64,000 nucleotides of DNA from Streptomyces sp. CB02400. GTDB lineage: Bacteria > Actinomycetota > Actinomycetes > Streptomycetales > Streptomycetaceae. Position 1 is the stretch's first letter, and every line of letters begins with the position of its first letter. Made by a program: the position numbers and the translations under genes. The stretch is taken from positions 136,491-200,490 of the forward strand of contig NZ_LIWB01000008.1 of the NCBI RefSeq assembly GCF_001905725.1, read 5' to 3'. The notes beneath the pieces were generated by a model, which was given only the letters and a program-made list of their open reading frames with translations, ran no database searches and was not told the DNA's origin. Below are positions 8,976 to 17,604 of the stretch, one piece after another.

Positions 8976-9707
8976 TCAGCGACCCTGCGCCGAGAGCTCC
9001 TTCGCCGCCTCCGTCAGGTCCTTCGCGGTGTCGATCGCCCGCCAGTAGGAGCCCTGGGGGATGGGGAAGCCGGCCAGACGGCGTTCGCGCGCGAGGTGCG
9101 GGAACGTGGTGCGCTCGTGGTCGCCGCGCTCCGGGAGCAGGCCGGCGAACTCGGGGGAGAAGACGTACACGCCCGCGTTGATCTCGAAGGTCGACGGCGG
9201 GGCCTCGATGAAGTCGGTGATGTGCCCGAAGCCGTCCGTGCGCACCGCGCCCCACGGGATGCGCGGGCGGGCCAGGGCGAGGGTCGCGACGGCGTCGCGC
9301 TCGGTGTGGAAGTCGGCCATGTCGCGCAGCGAGAAACGGGTCCAGATGTCGCCGTTGGTGGCGTACCAGGGCCGGTCCGGGTGCGGGAGGTGCGCGGCGG
9401 CGTACTTCAGGCCGCCGCCGCGGCCGAGGGGTTCCGTCTCGACGACGGTGGTGACGGAGAGGGGCAGGTCGGCGGTGTCCAGCCACTTCTGCAGGACCTC
9501 GGCGAGGTGGCCGCAGGAGACCACCACGTCCGTCACGCCCTCCTCGGCGAGCCAGGAGAGCTGGTGGCCGATGATCGGGGTTCCCGTGCCGGGGATCTCG
9601 ACCATCGGCTTGGGGCGGTCGTCGGTGTACGGCCGAAGCCGGGATCCCTGGCCTCCGGCCAGGACTACGGCTTGTACGGGGCGGGCGACGGCTCGCGGAT
9701 CGGTCAT
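8976..9707 (-). CDS. Sugar-phosphate nucleotidyltransferase
   Basis: 243 residues. The glycosyltransferase-A-like nucleotidyltransferase signature VVLAGGQGSRLRPYTDDRPKPMVEI lies at 14-38, with the activating Lys in KPM. LGRGGGLKYAAAHL, NGDIWT and the EINAGVYVFSPE substrate strand follow. It probably activates a hexose 1-phosphate with NTP. It lacks the C-terminal left-handed beta-helix of GlmU/GlgC types, so it is a short RmlA/MPG-like form. No partner glycosyltransferase is adjacent; the sugar is unknown. Confidence 0.8.
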   Translation of the reverse strand: MTDPRAVARPVQAVVLAGGQGSRLRPYTDDRPKPMVEIPGTGTPIIGHQLSWLAEEGVTDVVVSCGHLAEVLQKWLDTADLPLSVTTVVETEPLGRGGGLKYAAAHLPHPDRPWYATNGDIWTRFSLRDMADFHTERDAVATLALARPRIPWGAVRTDGFGHITDFIEAPPSTFEINAGVYVFSPEFAGLLPERGDHERTTFPHLARERRLAGFPIPQGSYWRAIDTAKDLTEAAKELSAQGR

Positions 9708-9829
9708 GCCCGCACTTTACGCGGCACGACGTTCGGTGTTCTTGCAGGTGCCCTGTGCTGATGCCGGCCGGGGGTCTGCGCGGCCCGGCGCGTTACGGGG
9801 TGCCCCGCGTTGCTGTGGGCCGGGGGTGG

Positions 9830-9900
9830 GTCGCGCGGCCCGGCGCTTGCGGGGTGCCGTCGCGCCCACCCGTGCCGCCCTGCGGCACGACTGCCCGCGG
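9830..9900. repeat. Dispersed intergenic repeat family 1, copy B
   Basis: Nearly identical over 70 bp to copy C at 50401. It includes the hairpin 9871-9878/9882-9889 (CGTGCCGC/GCGGCACG, loop CCT). A degenerate partial copy precedes it at about 9770-9828, and CTGCCCGCGG-like units trail to about 9945. Confidence 0.8.
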
Positions 9901-9950
9901 AAACGGCGGCGTGCGGCAGGCGGCTGCCCGCGGGAGCGGGGCAGCCGTGG

Positions 9951-10394
9951 TCAGCGGTTGGCTGTGGTGATGCCTGAGGCGAAGGAGGTGTCGCAGACCG
10001 GGCGGGCGTAGGACTGGGCCTTGGTGGGGCCGTAGACGCGGACCGCCGCCTTGCCGAGGGCGCGGGCGATGGACGCGCAGTGCTTCGCCAGCGACGGGCG
10101 GTCGTTCACGGCCTGCTGGAGGTGGGTGAGCGCCACGCCCGGGTTCTCCTCCTGCAGTTCGACCAGCAGCTTGTCCCGCAGCACATGCTGCGGCGCCTGG
10201 GCGTCGGCACGGGAGGACGCGCCGGAGGCGGCCGTGAGCACGGGGCTCGAGGAGGCCCCCGACCAGTTGACCCGCGCGACCGCGAAAGTCCCGGAGAGCA
10301 CCAGGACGACGGGCAGGACGAAGGCGAGGGAGCGGCCGATCCGGCGGGCGGGGCCCTGGCCGCGACGCGTCTGACGGTTAGTGGAGTGCTTCAC
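9951..10394 (-). CDS. Hypothetical membrane-anchored protein
   Basis: 147 residues if it starts at the GTG at 10394; a TTG ten codons upstream is the alternative, and neither has a strong ribosome-binding site. A promoter-like TACCCT just before the GTG suggests a short leader or leaderless mRNA. A basic head is followed by one membrane segment (SLAFVLPVVLVLSGTFAVARV) and an extracytoplasmic domain of about 100 residues with two cysteines (HCASIAR and RPVCDTSF) that may pair. I recognise no family. It lies between the family 1 repeat and msiK. Confidence 0.6.
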   Translation of the reverse strand: MKHSTNRQTRRGQGPARRIGRSLAFVLPVVLVLSGTFAVARVNWSGASSSPVLTAASGASSRADAQAPQHVLRDKLLVELQEENPGVALTHLQQAVNDRPSLAKHCASIARALGKAAVRVYGPTKAQSYARPVCDTSFASGITTANR

Positions 10395-10530
10395 GCGTGT
10401 GAGGGTAGCGTCCGGTAGTGACAAGAAAACATTCCGTCACCGTTACGAGGGACAAGGAACTCTGGACTCCGGGCAACGTGTTGACGTACAGGGTCGAAAT
10501 GACCGATGTGCCGGGGTATTTGTCGACAAC

Positions 10531-10566
10531 GCGAAGGGCCCCGCAGTGATCTGCGGGGCCCTTCGC
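10531..10566 (-). terminator. msiK terminator
   Basis: A perfect 16-bp stem (10531-10546 with 10551-10566) closed by a TGAT tetraloop, 10 bp after the msiK stop. Confidence 0.9.
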
Positions 10567-10575
10567 ACAACAGCG

Positions 10576-11664
<1,089 letters not shown>

Positions 11665-11964
11665 GGTGAATGGTCCCCTTCTACCGGCAGGAACGTGCCG
11701 GACGATCCGAGTAGGAAGGTGATGCCACGACGGGTGCTCCGTTGTGGTGTTGGTCCACACGAGTGAACTGGCACAGGACGGTACCTGGCGTTCACCTGCT
11801 TGTCAGTAGTTCCAGGGCTGTGAATTTCGCGGAAACTTTCGACCGCAGGGGTGACGGCCCGGTTGCGTAAGTGATCACCGGCCGCCCCCGTACGGGGGCG
11901 CCGCCCGGCCCGTACGAGGTGACACCCGGCCGCGTACGGGCGTGATACCCGGCCGCGTACGGGG
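11665..11964. other. 300-bp region between msiK and the WYL regulator
   Basis: No gene is supported. It carries the msiK promoter region and a weak DasR-site-like 16-mer at 11749-11764. It also holds a perfect 18-bp palindrome at 11883-11900 that may end the WYL gene, and two tandem 23-bp repeats (11919-11963) abutting that gene's stop. Confidence 0.55.
11883..11900 (-). terminator. G+C palindrome after the WYL gene
   Basis: A perfect 18-bp palindrome of the form CGCCCCCGTACGGGGGCG, 65 bp beyond the WYL stop. It is plausible as a terminator, though its loop would have to open a few central pairs. Confidence 0.45.
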
Positions 11965-12936
11965 TCACCGCCCAGCCCCGTACCGGTCCGCCAGCACCGC
12001 CACCGCCGACGCGACCGCCTCCCGCAGCCCCGCCGGGCCGAGCACCTCCGCCTCGACGCCGAGCCGCAGCAGATCGCCGGTCGCGACCGGCTCCGACTCG
12101 ACGGCCAGCTCCACCTCCACCCAGCCACGCCCGTCCGCCGGCCCCGCGTCCGCGAGCGCCCGCACCCCCGCCGTCCCGAACTGCATCGGCAGCAGCTTCT
12201 GCCCGCGCGGTGACAGCCGCAGCCGGGCCGTGCCCTGCCGCGTCGACGCCTCCATCCGCCGGGAGGACTCCGTCCAGTACGCGGCCAGGTCGAAGCCCGC
12301 GGGCCGGGTGAACTCCCCGCCCGTCTCCGTCACCGTCTGGAACCGCGACACCCGGTAGGTGCGCACCGAGTCCTCCGCCAGCGCCACCAGGTACCAGATG
12401 CCGCCCTTCAGTACGAGCCCCAGCGGACGCACCTCCCGGTGCACGTCACCGCGCCAGCGCCGGTAGTGGGTGCGCAGCACCCTCCGCTCCCACACCGCCC
12501 GCGCGACGGTCTCCAGGTGCGGCACGGGGTCGGCGTCCCGGAACCAGGCCGGCGCGTCCAGGTGGAACCGCTCGCGCACCCGCCGCGCCTGATCCGCCAG
12601 TTCGCCCGGAAGCGCGGCCTCCATCTTCAGCTGGGCGCTCGCCAGGACGGCACCGAGGCCCAGGTCCCTGGCCGGTCCGGGCAGCCCCGCCAGGACCAGC
12701 GAACCGGCCTCCGCGTCCGTCAGCCCGGTCAGCCGCGTGCGGTAGCCCTCCATCAGGCGGTAGCCGCCCGCGGGCCCGCGCTCGGCCCGCACCGGTGCCC
12801 CGGAGGCGCCGAGCGCCTCGACATCCCGGTAGACGGTGCGCACCGACACCTCCAGCTCGGCCGCCAGCTCGGGGGCGGTCATCCGGCCGCGGTTCTGCAG
12901 CAGCAGGAGCAGGGAGAGGAGCCGGTCGGCACGCAT
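11965..12936 (-). CDS. WYL-domain transcriptional regulator (DeoR-type HTH)
   Basis: 323 residues from the ATG at 12936; another ATG three codons upstream (12945) is possible. The N-terminal winged helix (MRADRLLSLLLLLQNRGRMTAPELAAELEVSVRTVYRDVEAL) is followed by a central WYL domain (about 140-225, with GGIWYLVALAEDSVRTYRVSR) and a WCX C-terminal region. WYL proteins bind effectors, often nucleic acids or small ligands. It is divergent from the DUF3224 gene. The large palindrome between the two start codons is the obvious operator for itself and its neighbour. Confidence 0.9.
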   Translation of the reverse strand: MRADRLLSLLLLLQNRGRMTAPELAAELEVSVRTVYRDVEALGASGAPVRAERGPAGGYRLMEGYRTRLTGLTDAEAGSLVLAGLPGPARDLGLGAVLASAQLKMEAALPGELADQARRVRERFHLDAPAWFRDADPVPHLETVARAVWERRVLRTHYRRWRGDVHREVRPLGLVLKGGIWYLVALAEDSVRTYRVSRFQTVTETGGEFTRPAGFDLAAYWTESSRRMEASTRQGTARLRLSPRGQKLLPMQFGTAGVRALADAGPADGRGWVEVELAVESEPVATGDLLRLGVEAEVLGPAGLREAVASAVAVLADRYGAGR

Positions 12937-12948
12937 GGGAACCATTGT

Positions 12949-12985
12949 CCCGCCGTACCTGACAGGAGGTGTCAGGTACGGCGGG
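12949..12985. promoter_or_regulatory. 37-bp palindromic operator between the WYL regulator and DUF3224 genes
   Basis: Arms 12949-12964 and 12970-12985 are perfect 16-bp inverted copies around a 5-bp centre (GGAGG). It sits in the 92 bp between the divergent starts, just upstream of the regulator's ATG. Such a long perfect dyad in a divergent promoter is best read as the binding site of the WYL regulator. Confidence 0.75.
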
Positions 12986-13028
12986 AAGAGTGGGGGCACA
13001 CCGTCGGCCACCCCGGAAGGGAACACCC

Positions 13029-13439
13029 ATGCCCACCACCAAGATCACCGGCCACTTCACCTTCGCCGACTGGAAGGAGAGCGCTGTCACCGGCGAGGAC
13101 GGCTTCCCCCGGCTCGCGCACGCCACGGTCACCAACGCCTTCTCGGGCGGCATCGAGGCCGAGTCCACCACCTGTGACTACTCGATCGCCTACCTGACCG
13201 GGGGCACCGGCACCTTCGCGGGCATGGAGCTCGTCAGCGGCCGGGTCGACGGCCGCGCGGGCACCTTCGTCCTGGAGGAGCGCGGCCGCTTCGAGAGCGA
13301 CGGCACCGTCCACTGCGTCTTCGAGGTCGTCGAGGGCTCGGGCACCGAGGAACTGACGGGACTGCGCGGCTCGGGCGGGTTCACCTACCGGCACGGGGAG
13401 ACGAAGGTGGCGTACACCTTCGAGTACGGCCTGGGGTGA
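13029..13439 (+). CDS. DUF3224 family protein
   Basis: 136 residues from the ATG at 13029. It has the pattern of the small beta-barrel DUF3224 family (related to the allene-oxide-cyclase-like fold). Examples are TKITGHFTFADWKESAV, SGGIEAESTTCDYSIAYLTGGTGTFAGMELVSG, and a final FTYRHGETKVAYTFEYGL. The function is unknown. It is probably controlled by the divergent WYL regulator through the 37-bp palindrome, so it may detoxify or bind that regulator's ligand; this is inference. Confidence 0.85.
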   Translation: MPTTKITGHFTFADWKESAVTGEDGFPRLAHATVTNAFSGGIEAESTTCDYSIAYLTGGTGTFAGMELVSGRVDGRAGTFVLEERGRFESDGTVHCVFEVVEGSGTEELTGLRGSGGFTYRHGETKVAYTFEYGLG

Positions 13440-13525
13440 TCGGGAGGGCCCCACTCCCACAAGTGCGTGGCTCGGCGAAACCGGCTCTGTGTACAGTGGA
13501 CCAGCCTTCGCGCGCGCCGCGCGGC

Positions 13526-13599
13526 GCCTCCTTAGCTCAGCTGGCCAGAGCAACGCACTTGTAATGCGTAGGTCGTCGGTTCGAATCCGACAGGGGGCT
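13526..13599 (+). tRNA. tRNA-Thr, anticodon TGT
   Basis: A full cloverleaf: acceptor 13526-13532/13592-13598 with one G-T pair, D stem GCTC/GAGC, anticodon stem ACGCA/TGCGT around the loop CTTGTAA with TGT at 13560-13562. The T arm is GTCGG-TTCGAAT-CCGAC. CCA is not encoded. It reads ACA and related threonine codons, which are rare in this genome. Confidence 0.97.
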
Positions 13600-13605
13600 C
13601 TGGCG

Positions 13606-13640
13606 AAATCCCAGGCCGGAACTGCTCCGGCCTGGGATTT
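13606..13640. terminator. Bidirectional terminator after tRNA-Thr
   Basis: A perfect 15-bp stem (13606-13620 with 13626-13640) and a 5-nt loop. One arm begins with AAATCCC so that the transcript in the tRNA direction ends in GGGATTT. It is shared with the convergent kinase-like gene ending at 13642. Confidence 0.9.
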
Positions 13641-13641
13641 C

Positions 13642-14538
13642 TCATGCCGTACGACCACGCAGCCGACGGGCGATCTCCAGGTCCGTCTCGTCCAGGGGGC
13701 GGCCGTCCTCGATCTCCCACAGGCAGTTCTGCAGCAGCCGCCCGTACGTCCACGCGCGCGCACGCGCGCGGTCCAGGCCGAGGACGTCGGTCATGGCGTC
13801 GAAGCGCCAGACGACGTCGTCGGGGTCGAAGTTGTTGGCGAGGGCGGGCCAGAGGTCGAAGCCGGGGTCGCCGGCCAGGGGTTTGGGGTCGATGGCGAGC
13901 CAGGGGGCGCGGTCGGCGGCGAGGACGTTCTCGTCGTGCAGGTCCCAGTGGAGGAGGCGGTCGCCGGGTTCGTCGGCGACCTCGCGGACGGCGGCGGCGC
14001 AGTCGGCGACGAGGCGGCGGGCGGCAGGGTCCGGGATGCGGTCCAGGGTGGCGGGGGTCCGCTCCAGCATGGCCGGTGCGATGTCACCGAGGTGGCGCAT
14101 GCCCTCGGGGGCCGGGGTGGCGTGGAGGTGGGCGAGGAGGCGGGCGATCACCAGGACGCCCTCGTGGACGTCCTCCTGGTGCGAGAGCATCCGGGAGGCG
14201 TCGAGGCGCTCCAGGAGCATGGTGCCGGTGGGTTCGTCGTGGTCCAGCAGGCGGACCGCCCCGTCGCCGTTCCACAGGCGCAGGGCGACCGGCTCGCCGT
14301 CGGTCTCGTGGTCGCGGATCTGGAGCTTCAGCACCGCGTGCGTGCCGTCCGCGCGGGTGACGGGGAGGACCAGGGCGCTCACGCCGTGCATGGGTGTTCC
14401 GGTGACGCGCAGGTCCCAGCGGTCCAGGAAGGCGGCGGTGAGGTCCGGGAGGGCGGCGATGAAGGCGCGGCCCGCTTCCTTGTTGTACTTCTCCTGGGCG
14501 GCGGCGAGTTCTGCGGGGATGTCGATCACCTTTCGCAC
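13642..14538 (-). CDS. Aminoglycoside phosphotransferase (APH)-family protein
   Basis: 298 residues if it starts at the GTG at 14538; the start is uncertain because no strong ribosome-binding site is seen. The kinase core is recognisable. The catalytic loop is LLHWDLHDENVLAA (HxDxxxxN) and the metal-binding segment is WLAIDPKPLAGDPGFDLWPAL. An N-lobe with LKLQIRDHETDGEPVALRLW precedes them. The family includes streptomycin-type and hygromycin kinases as well as metabolic kinases, so resistance is possible but not shown. It probably forms a pair with the oxidoreductase gene 14 bp upstream. Confidence 0.8.
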   Translation of the reverse strand: MRKVIDIPAELAAAQEKYNKEAGRAFIAALPDLTAAFLDRWDLRVTGTPMHGVSALVLPVTRADGTHAVLKLQIRDHETDGEPVALRLWNGDGAVRLLDHDEPTGTMLLERLDASRMLSHQEDVHEGVLVIARLLAHLHATPAPEGMRHLGDIAPAMLERTPATLDRIPDPAARRLVADCAAAVREVADEPGDRLLHWDLHDENVLAADRAPWLAIDPKPLAGDPGFDLWPALANNFDPDDVVWRFDAMTDVLGLDRARARAWTYGRLLQNCLWEIEDGRPLDETDLEIARRLRGRTA

Positions 14539-14552
14539 AGTAGTGGCGCCCG

Positions 14553-15527
14553 CTATGGCTCCAGGACGACTTTTCCGGTCGTCTCCCTGTTCTCCAGGGC
14601 CCGGTGGGCGGCGGCGGCTTCGGCGAGGGGGAAGCGGTGCACGGCGGGGGTGAGTCTGCCCTCGGCGGCCTGGGTGAGGGCGCGTAGTTCGAGGGTGCGG
14701 ACGGGGTCGGGGCCGCCGGCCCTGCGCATCATCTCGGGGCCGAGGACGTTGAGGGAGACGCCCTCGACGACGTACGGGCTGTCGCCGCTGATGCCTTGGG
14801 AGGACCAGCCGAAGACGATGTGCCGGCCGTCGGGGGCGAGGAGATCGACCGCCGCGCGGGCGGTGTCGCCGCCCACGCCGTCGTACACGACGGTGACCTC
14901 GCCCCGGTGGGCGTGGAGCCGTTCGGGCCAGTCCGGGTCCGTGTAGTCGACGGCGAGGTCGGCGCCGTTGGCTGTCACCTGGGCGGTCTTCGTGGGGCCG
15001 CCGGCCAGGCCGATGACGGTGGCGCCGGCGTTCTTGGCGTACTGCACGAGGAGCGTGCCGATGCCGCCGGCCGCCGCCGGGACGAGGACCACGTCCGCGG
15101 GGCCGGGTTCGGCGAACTGCACGATCCCCATCGTCGTACGGCCCGTGCCGATCATGGCGACGGCCTCGGCGAAGTCCAGGCGCCCGGGGATCTCGTGGAG
15201 CCGGTCGGTGTCGGTGACGGCCAGTTCCGCGTAGCCGCCGGGTGCGAAGCCGAGGTGGGCGACGACGCGGCGGCCGAGCAGGTTCTCGGGGGCTCCCTCG
15301 CCGAGCGCGTCGACCACTCCGGCGACCTCGCGGCCGGGGACGGTCGGCAGGGTGGCCGGGGCCGGGCCGGGTCCCCGCATGCCCTCGCGCAGGGCCGTGT
15401 CCAGGAGGTGGACGCCGGCCGCGCGGACGGCGATACGGACCTGACCCGGGCCCGGCCGCGGGTCCTCGACTTCCTCGTGGGTGAGGTTCTCGGCCGGGCC
15501 GAAGGCGTGCAGACGGATGGCGCGCAT
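14553..15527 (-). CDS. Medium-chain dehydrogenase, NADPH:quinone oxidoreductase type, with SoxR-box promoter
   Basis: 324 residues. It has the zinc-free quinone oxidoreductase layout: N-terminal GroES-like domain (MRAIRLHAFGPAENLTHEEVEDPRPGPGQVRI..) and a Rossmann segment VLVPAAAGGIGTLLVQYAKNAGATVIGLAG with the AAAGGIG dinucleotide loop. The C terminus is RALENRETTGKVVLEP. Structural-zinc cysteines are absent. A near-perfect SoxR operator lies in its promoter, so it should be induced by redox-active compounds. This agrees with a quinone oxidoreductase known (from memory) to belong to the S. coelicolor SoxR regulon. Confidence 0.88.
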   Translation of the reverse strand: MRAIRLHAFGPAENLTHEEVEDPRPGPGQVRIAVRAAGVHLLDTALREGMRGPGPAPATLPTVPGREVAGVVDALGEGAPENLLGRRVVAHLGFAPGGYAELAVTDTDRLHEIPGRLDFAEAVAMIGTGRTTMGIVQFAEPGPADVVLVPAAAGGIGTLLVQYAKNAGATVIGLAGGPTKTAQVTANGADLAVDYTDPDWPERLHAHRGEVTVVYDGVGGDTARAAVDLLAPDGRHIVFGWSSQGISGDSPYVVEGVSLNVLGPEMMRRAGGPDPVRTLELRALTQAAEGRLTPAVHRFPLAEAAAAHRALENRETTGKVVLEP

Positions 15528-15571
15528 GTGGGATTCCCCCAGGGGTCGGGTCGTGTGCCGTTACGGCTCCC

Positions 15572-15602
15572 ACGGTGCGACCTCAAGCATGCTTGAGGTC
15601 AA
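15572..15602 (-). promoter_or_regulatory. SoxR-type operator-promoter of the quinone oxidoreductase gene
   Basis: On the minus strand TTGACC (15602-15597) and CACCGT (15577-15572) are separated by 19 bp, the stretched spacing typical of MerR-family promoters. A perfect 22-bp palindrome (15579-15600) lies across the spacer. Its core CCTCAAGCATGCTTGAGG differs from the enterobacterial soxS box only in the four central bases. It overlaps the last codons of the upstream FAD oxidoreductase gene and is 52 bp before the target ATG. Confidence 0.85.
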
Positions 15603-16743
15603 GGGTGTTCCGGCCGAGGGCGAGGGAGACGGCGGTCAGGGCGCTGTTGAAGGAGACCTCGGAGAGCACGCCGGGCGCGGCGACCTGGTCACCGGCGAGG
15701 TAGACGCCGTCGCCGCGGTCGACGGCGGGGCGGTCGCGCCAGCTGGTGCCGGGCAGGTCGACGGCGCCGGTACGGCCGTTCGCCACCGCGTCCCGCCGCC
15801 AGGTGACCCGTTCCCGCCAGTCCTGGAAGGCGAGGTCCAGCAGTTCCTCCGCGCGGGTGGTGCCGTCCGCCTTGGACTCGTGGGGAGCGATGGGGATCTG
15901 GCCCTGGATGAGCTGTTCGCCGGCGGGGGCGAGGGCGCGGTCCTGGGCGGTGAAGCGCTCCAGCCAGCCGGGCGCGTCGAGGTCGGACACGGCGAACGCG
16001 TCGCCGCGCCGGGTGCGTACGGCGAGGTCGACCAGGACGGTACGGCCGCTCGGCCAGGTCAGTGAGGGGTCGCCGAGGAGGCGGCGGGCGGAGTCGAGCG
16101 AGGTGGCGACGACGACGGGGGTGTCGGTGGGCAGGGTGTCGACGCGGGACAGCGTCTCCATGCGCACGCCGAGGTTCCACGCGCGGGCGGCCATCCGGTC
16201 GATGAGGCCGCCCCAGCCGCCGCGCGGGTAGTGGGCCTCCGGGGGCAGTTTGGTGGCGCGGCGCAGGCGTTCCTGCACGAACGCGGCGGACAGGGAACCG
16301 GGGTCGTGGTGGAACAGCGCGACCGCGGCGTAGTGGGCGGCGGCCCGCGCGCCCTCCTCGCCGGCGATCCCGGTGGCCCAGGTGAGGAAGTCGGTGTCGA
16401 CGGGTGCCTGGGTGACGCCGCGGCGCAGGAGTTTCAGCAGGGCGAAGGGTGGGGTGCGGCGCAGGGCGCCCCGGTGGCGGAGCCGCAGCCGGGCCGCCTC
16501 CAGGGGCGGGAGCGGGGCGAGCGGGCCGATGAGGCCGCGCTGTCGGAGCCAGGTCCAGTGCGGGCCGCCGTTGTAGAGGGCGTGGGGTCCGTCGTTGGTC
16601 CGGTAGGGGCCTTCGGCGGTGCGGGCCCGGCCGCCCAGGGTGTGGTGGGCCTCGTGGACGGTGACCTTGGCGCCCGCCTCCGCGGCGGTGATGGCCGCGG
16701 TGAGTCCGGCGAATCCGCCGCCGATGACGGTGATGCGGTGCAT
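15583..16743 (-). CDS. NAD(P)/FAD-dependent amine-oxidase/phytoene-desaturase-like oxidoreductase
   Basis: 386 residues from the ATG at 16743, preceded by AGGGAGA. The dinucleotide fold VIGGGFAGLTAAITAAEAGAKVTVHEAHHTLGGRART (6-42) is a classic FAD-binding start of the carotenoid-desaturase/protoporphyrinogen-oxidase type. A C-terminal FAD motif, GVYLAGDQVAAPGVLSEVSFNSAL, is also present. The substrate is not evident and no isoprenoid genes are adjacent. Its last codons carry the SoxR-type palindrome of the next gene, so the two are transcribed separately. Confidence 0.85.
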   Translation of the reverse strand: MHRITVIGGGFAGLTAAITAAEAGAKVTVHEAHHTLGGRARTAEGPYRTNDGPHALYNGGPHWTWLRQRGLIGPLAPLPPLEAARLRLRHRGALRRTPPFALLKLLRRGVTQAPVDTDFLTWATGIAGEEGARAAAHYAAVALFHHDPGSLSAAFVQERLRRATKLPPEAHYPRGGWGGLIDRMAARAWNLGVRMETLSRVDTLPTDTPVVVATSLDSARRLLGDPSLTWPSGRTVLVDLAVRTRRGDAFAVSDLDAPGWLERFTAQDRALAPAGEQLIQGQIPIAPHESKADGTTRAEELLDLAFQDWRERVTWRRDAVANGRTGAVDLPGTSWRDRPAVDRGDGVYLAGDQVAAPGVLSEVSFNSALTAVSLALGRNTLDLKHA

Positions 16744-16876
16744 GGCTGGGGGTCTCCCTTGGTCGGGGTCGCCTTCCGGCTTTGCGCGTACGACGGAGTG
16801 AGGGCGCGGGAATGTGACATGCGCGGGTTTTTCGCAGGTCAGGTGGGTTGTCAGTGGTGGGGTGCAGCATGGGGTC

Positions 16877-17554
16877 ATGGCGAGAAGAGCGGTGGGCGGT
16901 ACGGGAGTGAAGGGGGCGATCCGCCCTGAGCTGCGGCTGCCCGCGCTGGAGCGTTACGAGGGGGGTGGGCTGGAGCCGGACGGGGATTACGACGGGCTGG
17001 AGTTCCGGGAGTCGGACTTCGCCGGGCAGGACGGCGGCGGGGCGCGCTTCATGGACTGCGCGCTGACGGGGTGCGCGCTGGACGGGACGCGGCTGTCCCG
17101 GGCGCGGGTGCTGGACTCGGTGCTCGCCGGTGTCCGGGGCGTGGGCACCGACCTGGCCGAGGCGACCCTGCGCGACGTCGAGCTGACCGACGCGCGGCTC
17201 GGGGGGACGCAGTTGCACGGGGCCGCGCTGGAGCGGGTGCTGATCCGGGGCGGAAAGATCGACTTCCTGAATCTGCGTTCGGCCCGGCTCAAGGACGTCG
17301 TCTTCGAGGGCTGTGTCCTGGTCGAGCCGGACTTCGGCGGGGCGCGGCTGGAGCGTGTGGAGTTCGTGGACTGCGCGCTGAAGGACGCGGACCTCTCGGG
17401 GGCCACGCTGAAGGACGTGGACCTGCGCGGGGCCGCGTCACTGGAGATCGCGCGGGGGGTGGACCGGCTGTCGGGGGCGGTGATCAGCACGGCCCAGTTG
17501 CTGGATCTGGCGCCGGTGCTGGCGGGGGAGCTGGGGATCAGGGTGGAGGGGTGA
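16877..17554 (+). CDS. Pentapeptide-repeat-like protein
   Basis: 225 residues from the ATG at 16877. From about 40 to 205 every fifth residue tends to be Leu, Phe or Val in an A(D/N)LxG-like pattern: FRESDFAGQDGGGARFMDCALTGCALDG, LRDVELTDARLGGTQLHGAALE, FVDCALKDADLSGATLKDVDLRG. This predicts a right-handed quadrilateral beta-helix. Members include gyrase-protecting DNA mimics, but most have no known function. It is divergent from the FAD oxidoreductase. Confidence 0.8.
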   Translation: MARRAVGGTGVKGAIRPELRLPALERYEGGGLEPDGDYDGLEFRESDFAGQDGGGARFMDCALTGCALDGTRLSRARVLDSVLAGVRGVGTDLAEATLRDVELTDARLGGTQLHGAALERVLIRGGKIDFLNLRSARLKDVVFEGCVLVEPDFGGARLERVEFVDCALKDADLSGATLKDVDLRGAASLEIARGVDRLSGAVISTAQLLDLAPVLAGELGIRVEG

Positions 17555-17604
17555 GCGGGGGGAGGGGGACCGGAACAAGGACAGGGGACTAGGGGGGCCG
17601 GAGC

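Noticed and set aside
13526-13599. Integration (att) site at tRNA-Thr
   Set aside because: No integrase and no repeated tRNA 3' end were seen nearby, and the flanking genes look like core genes.
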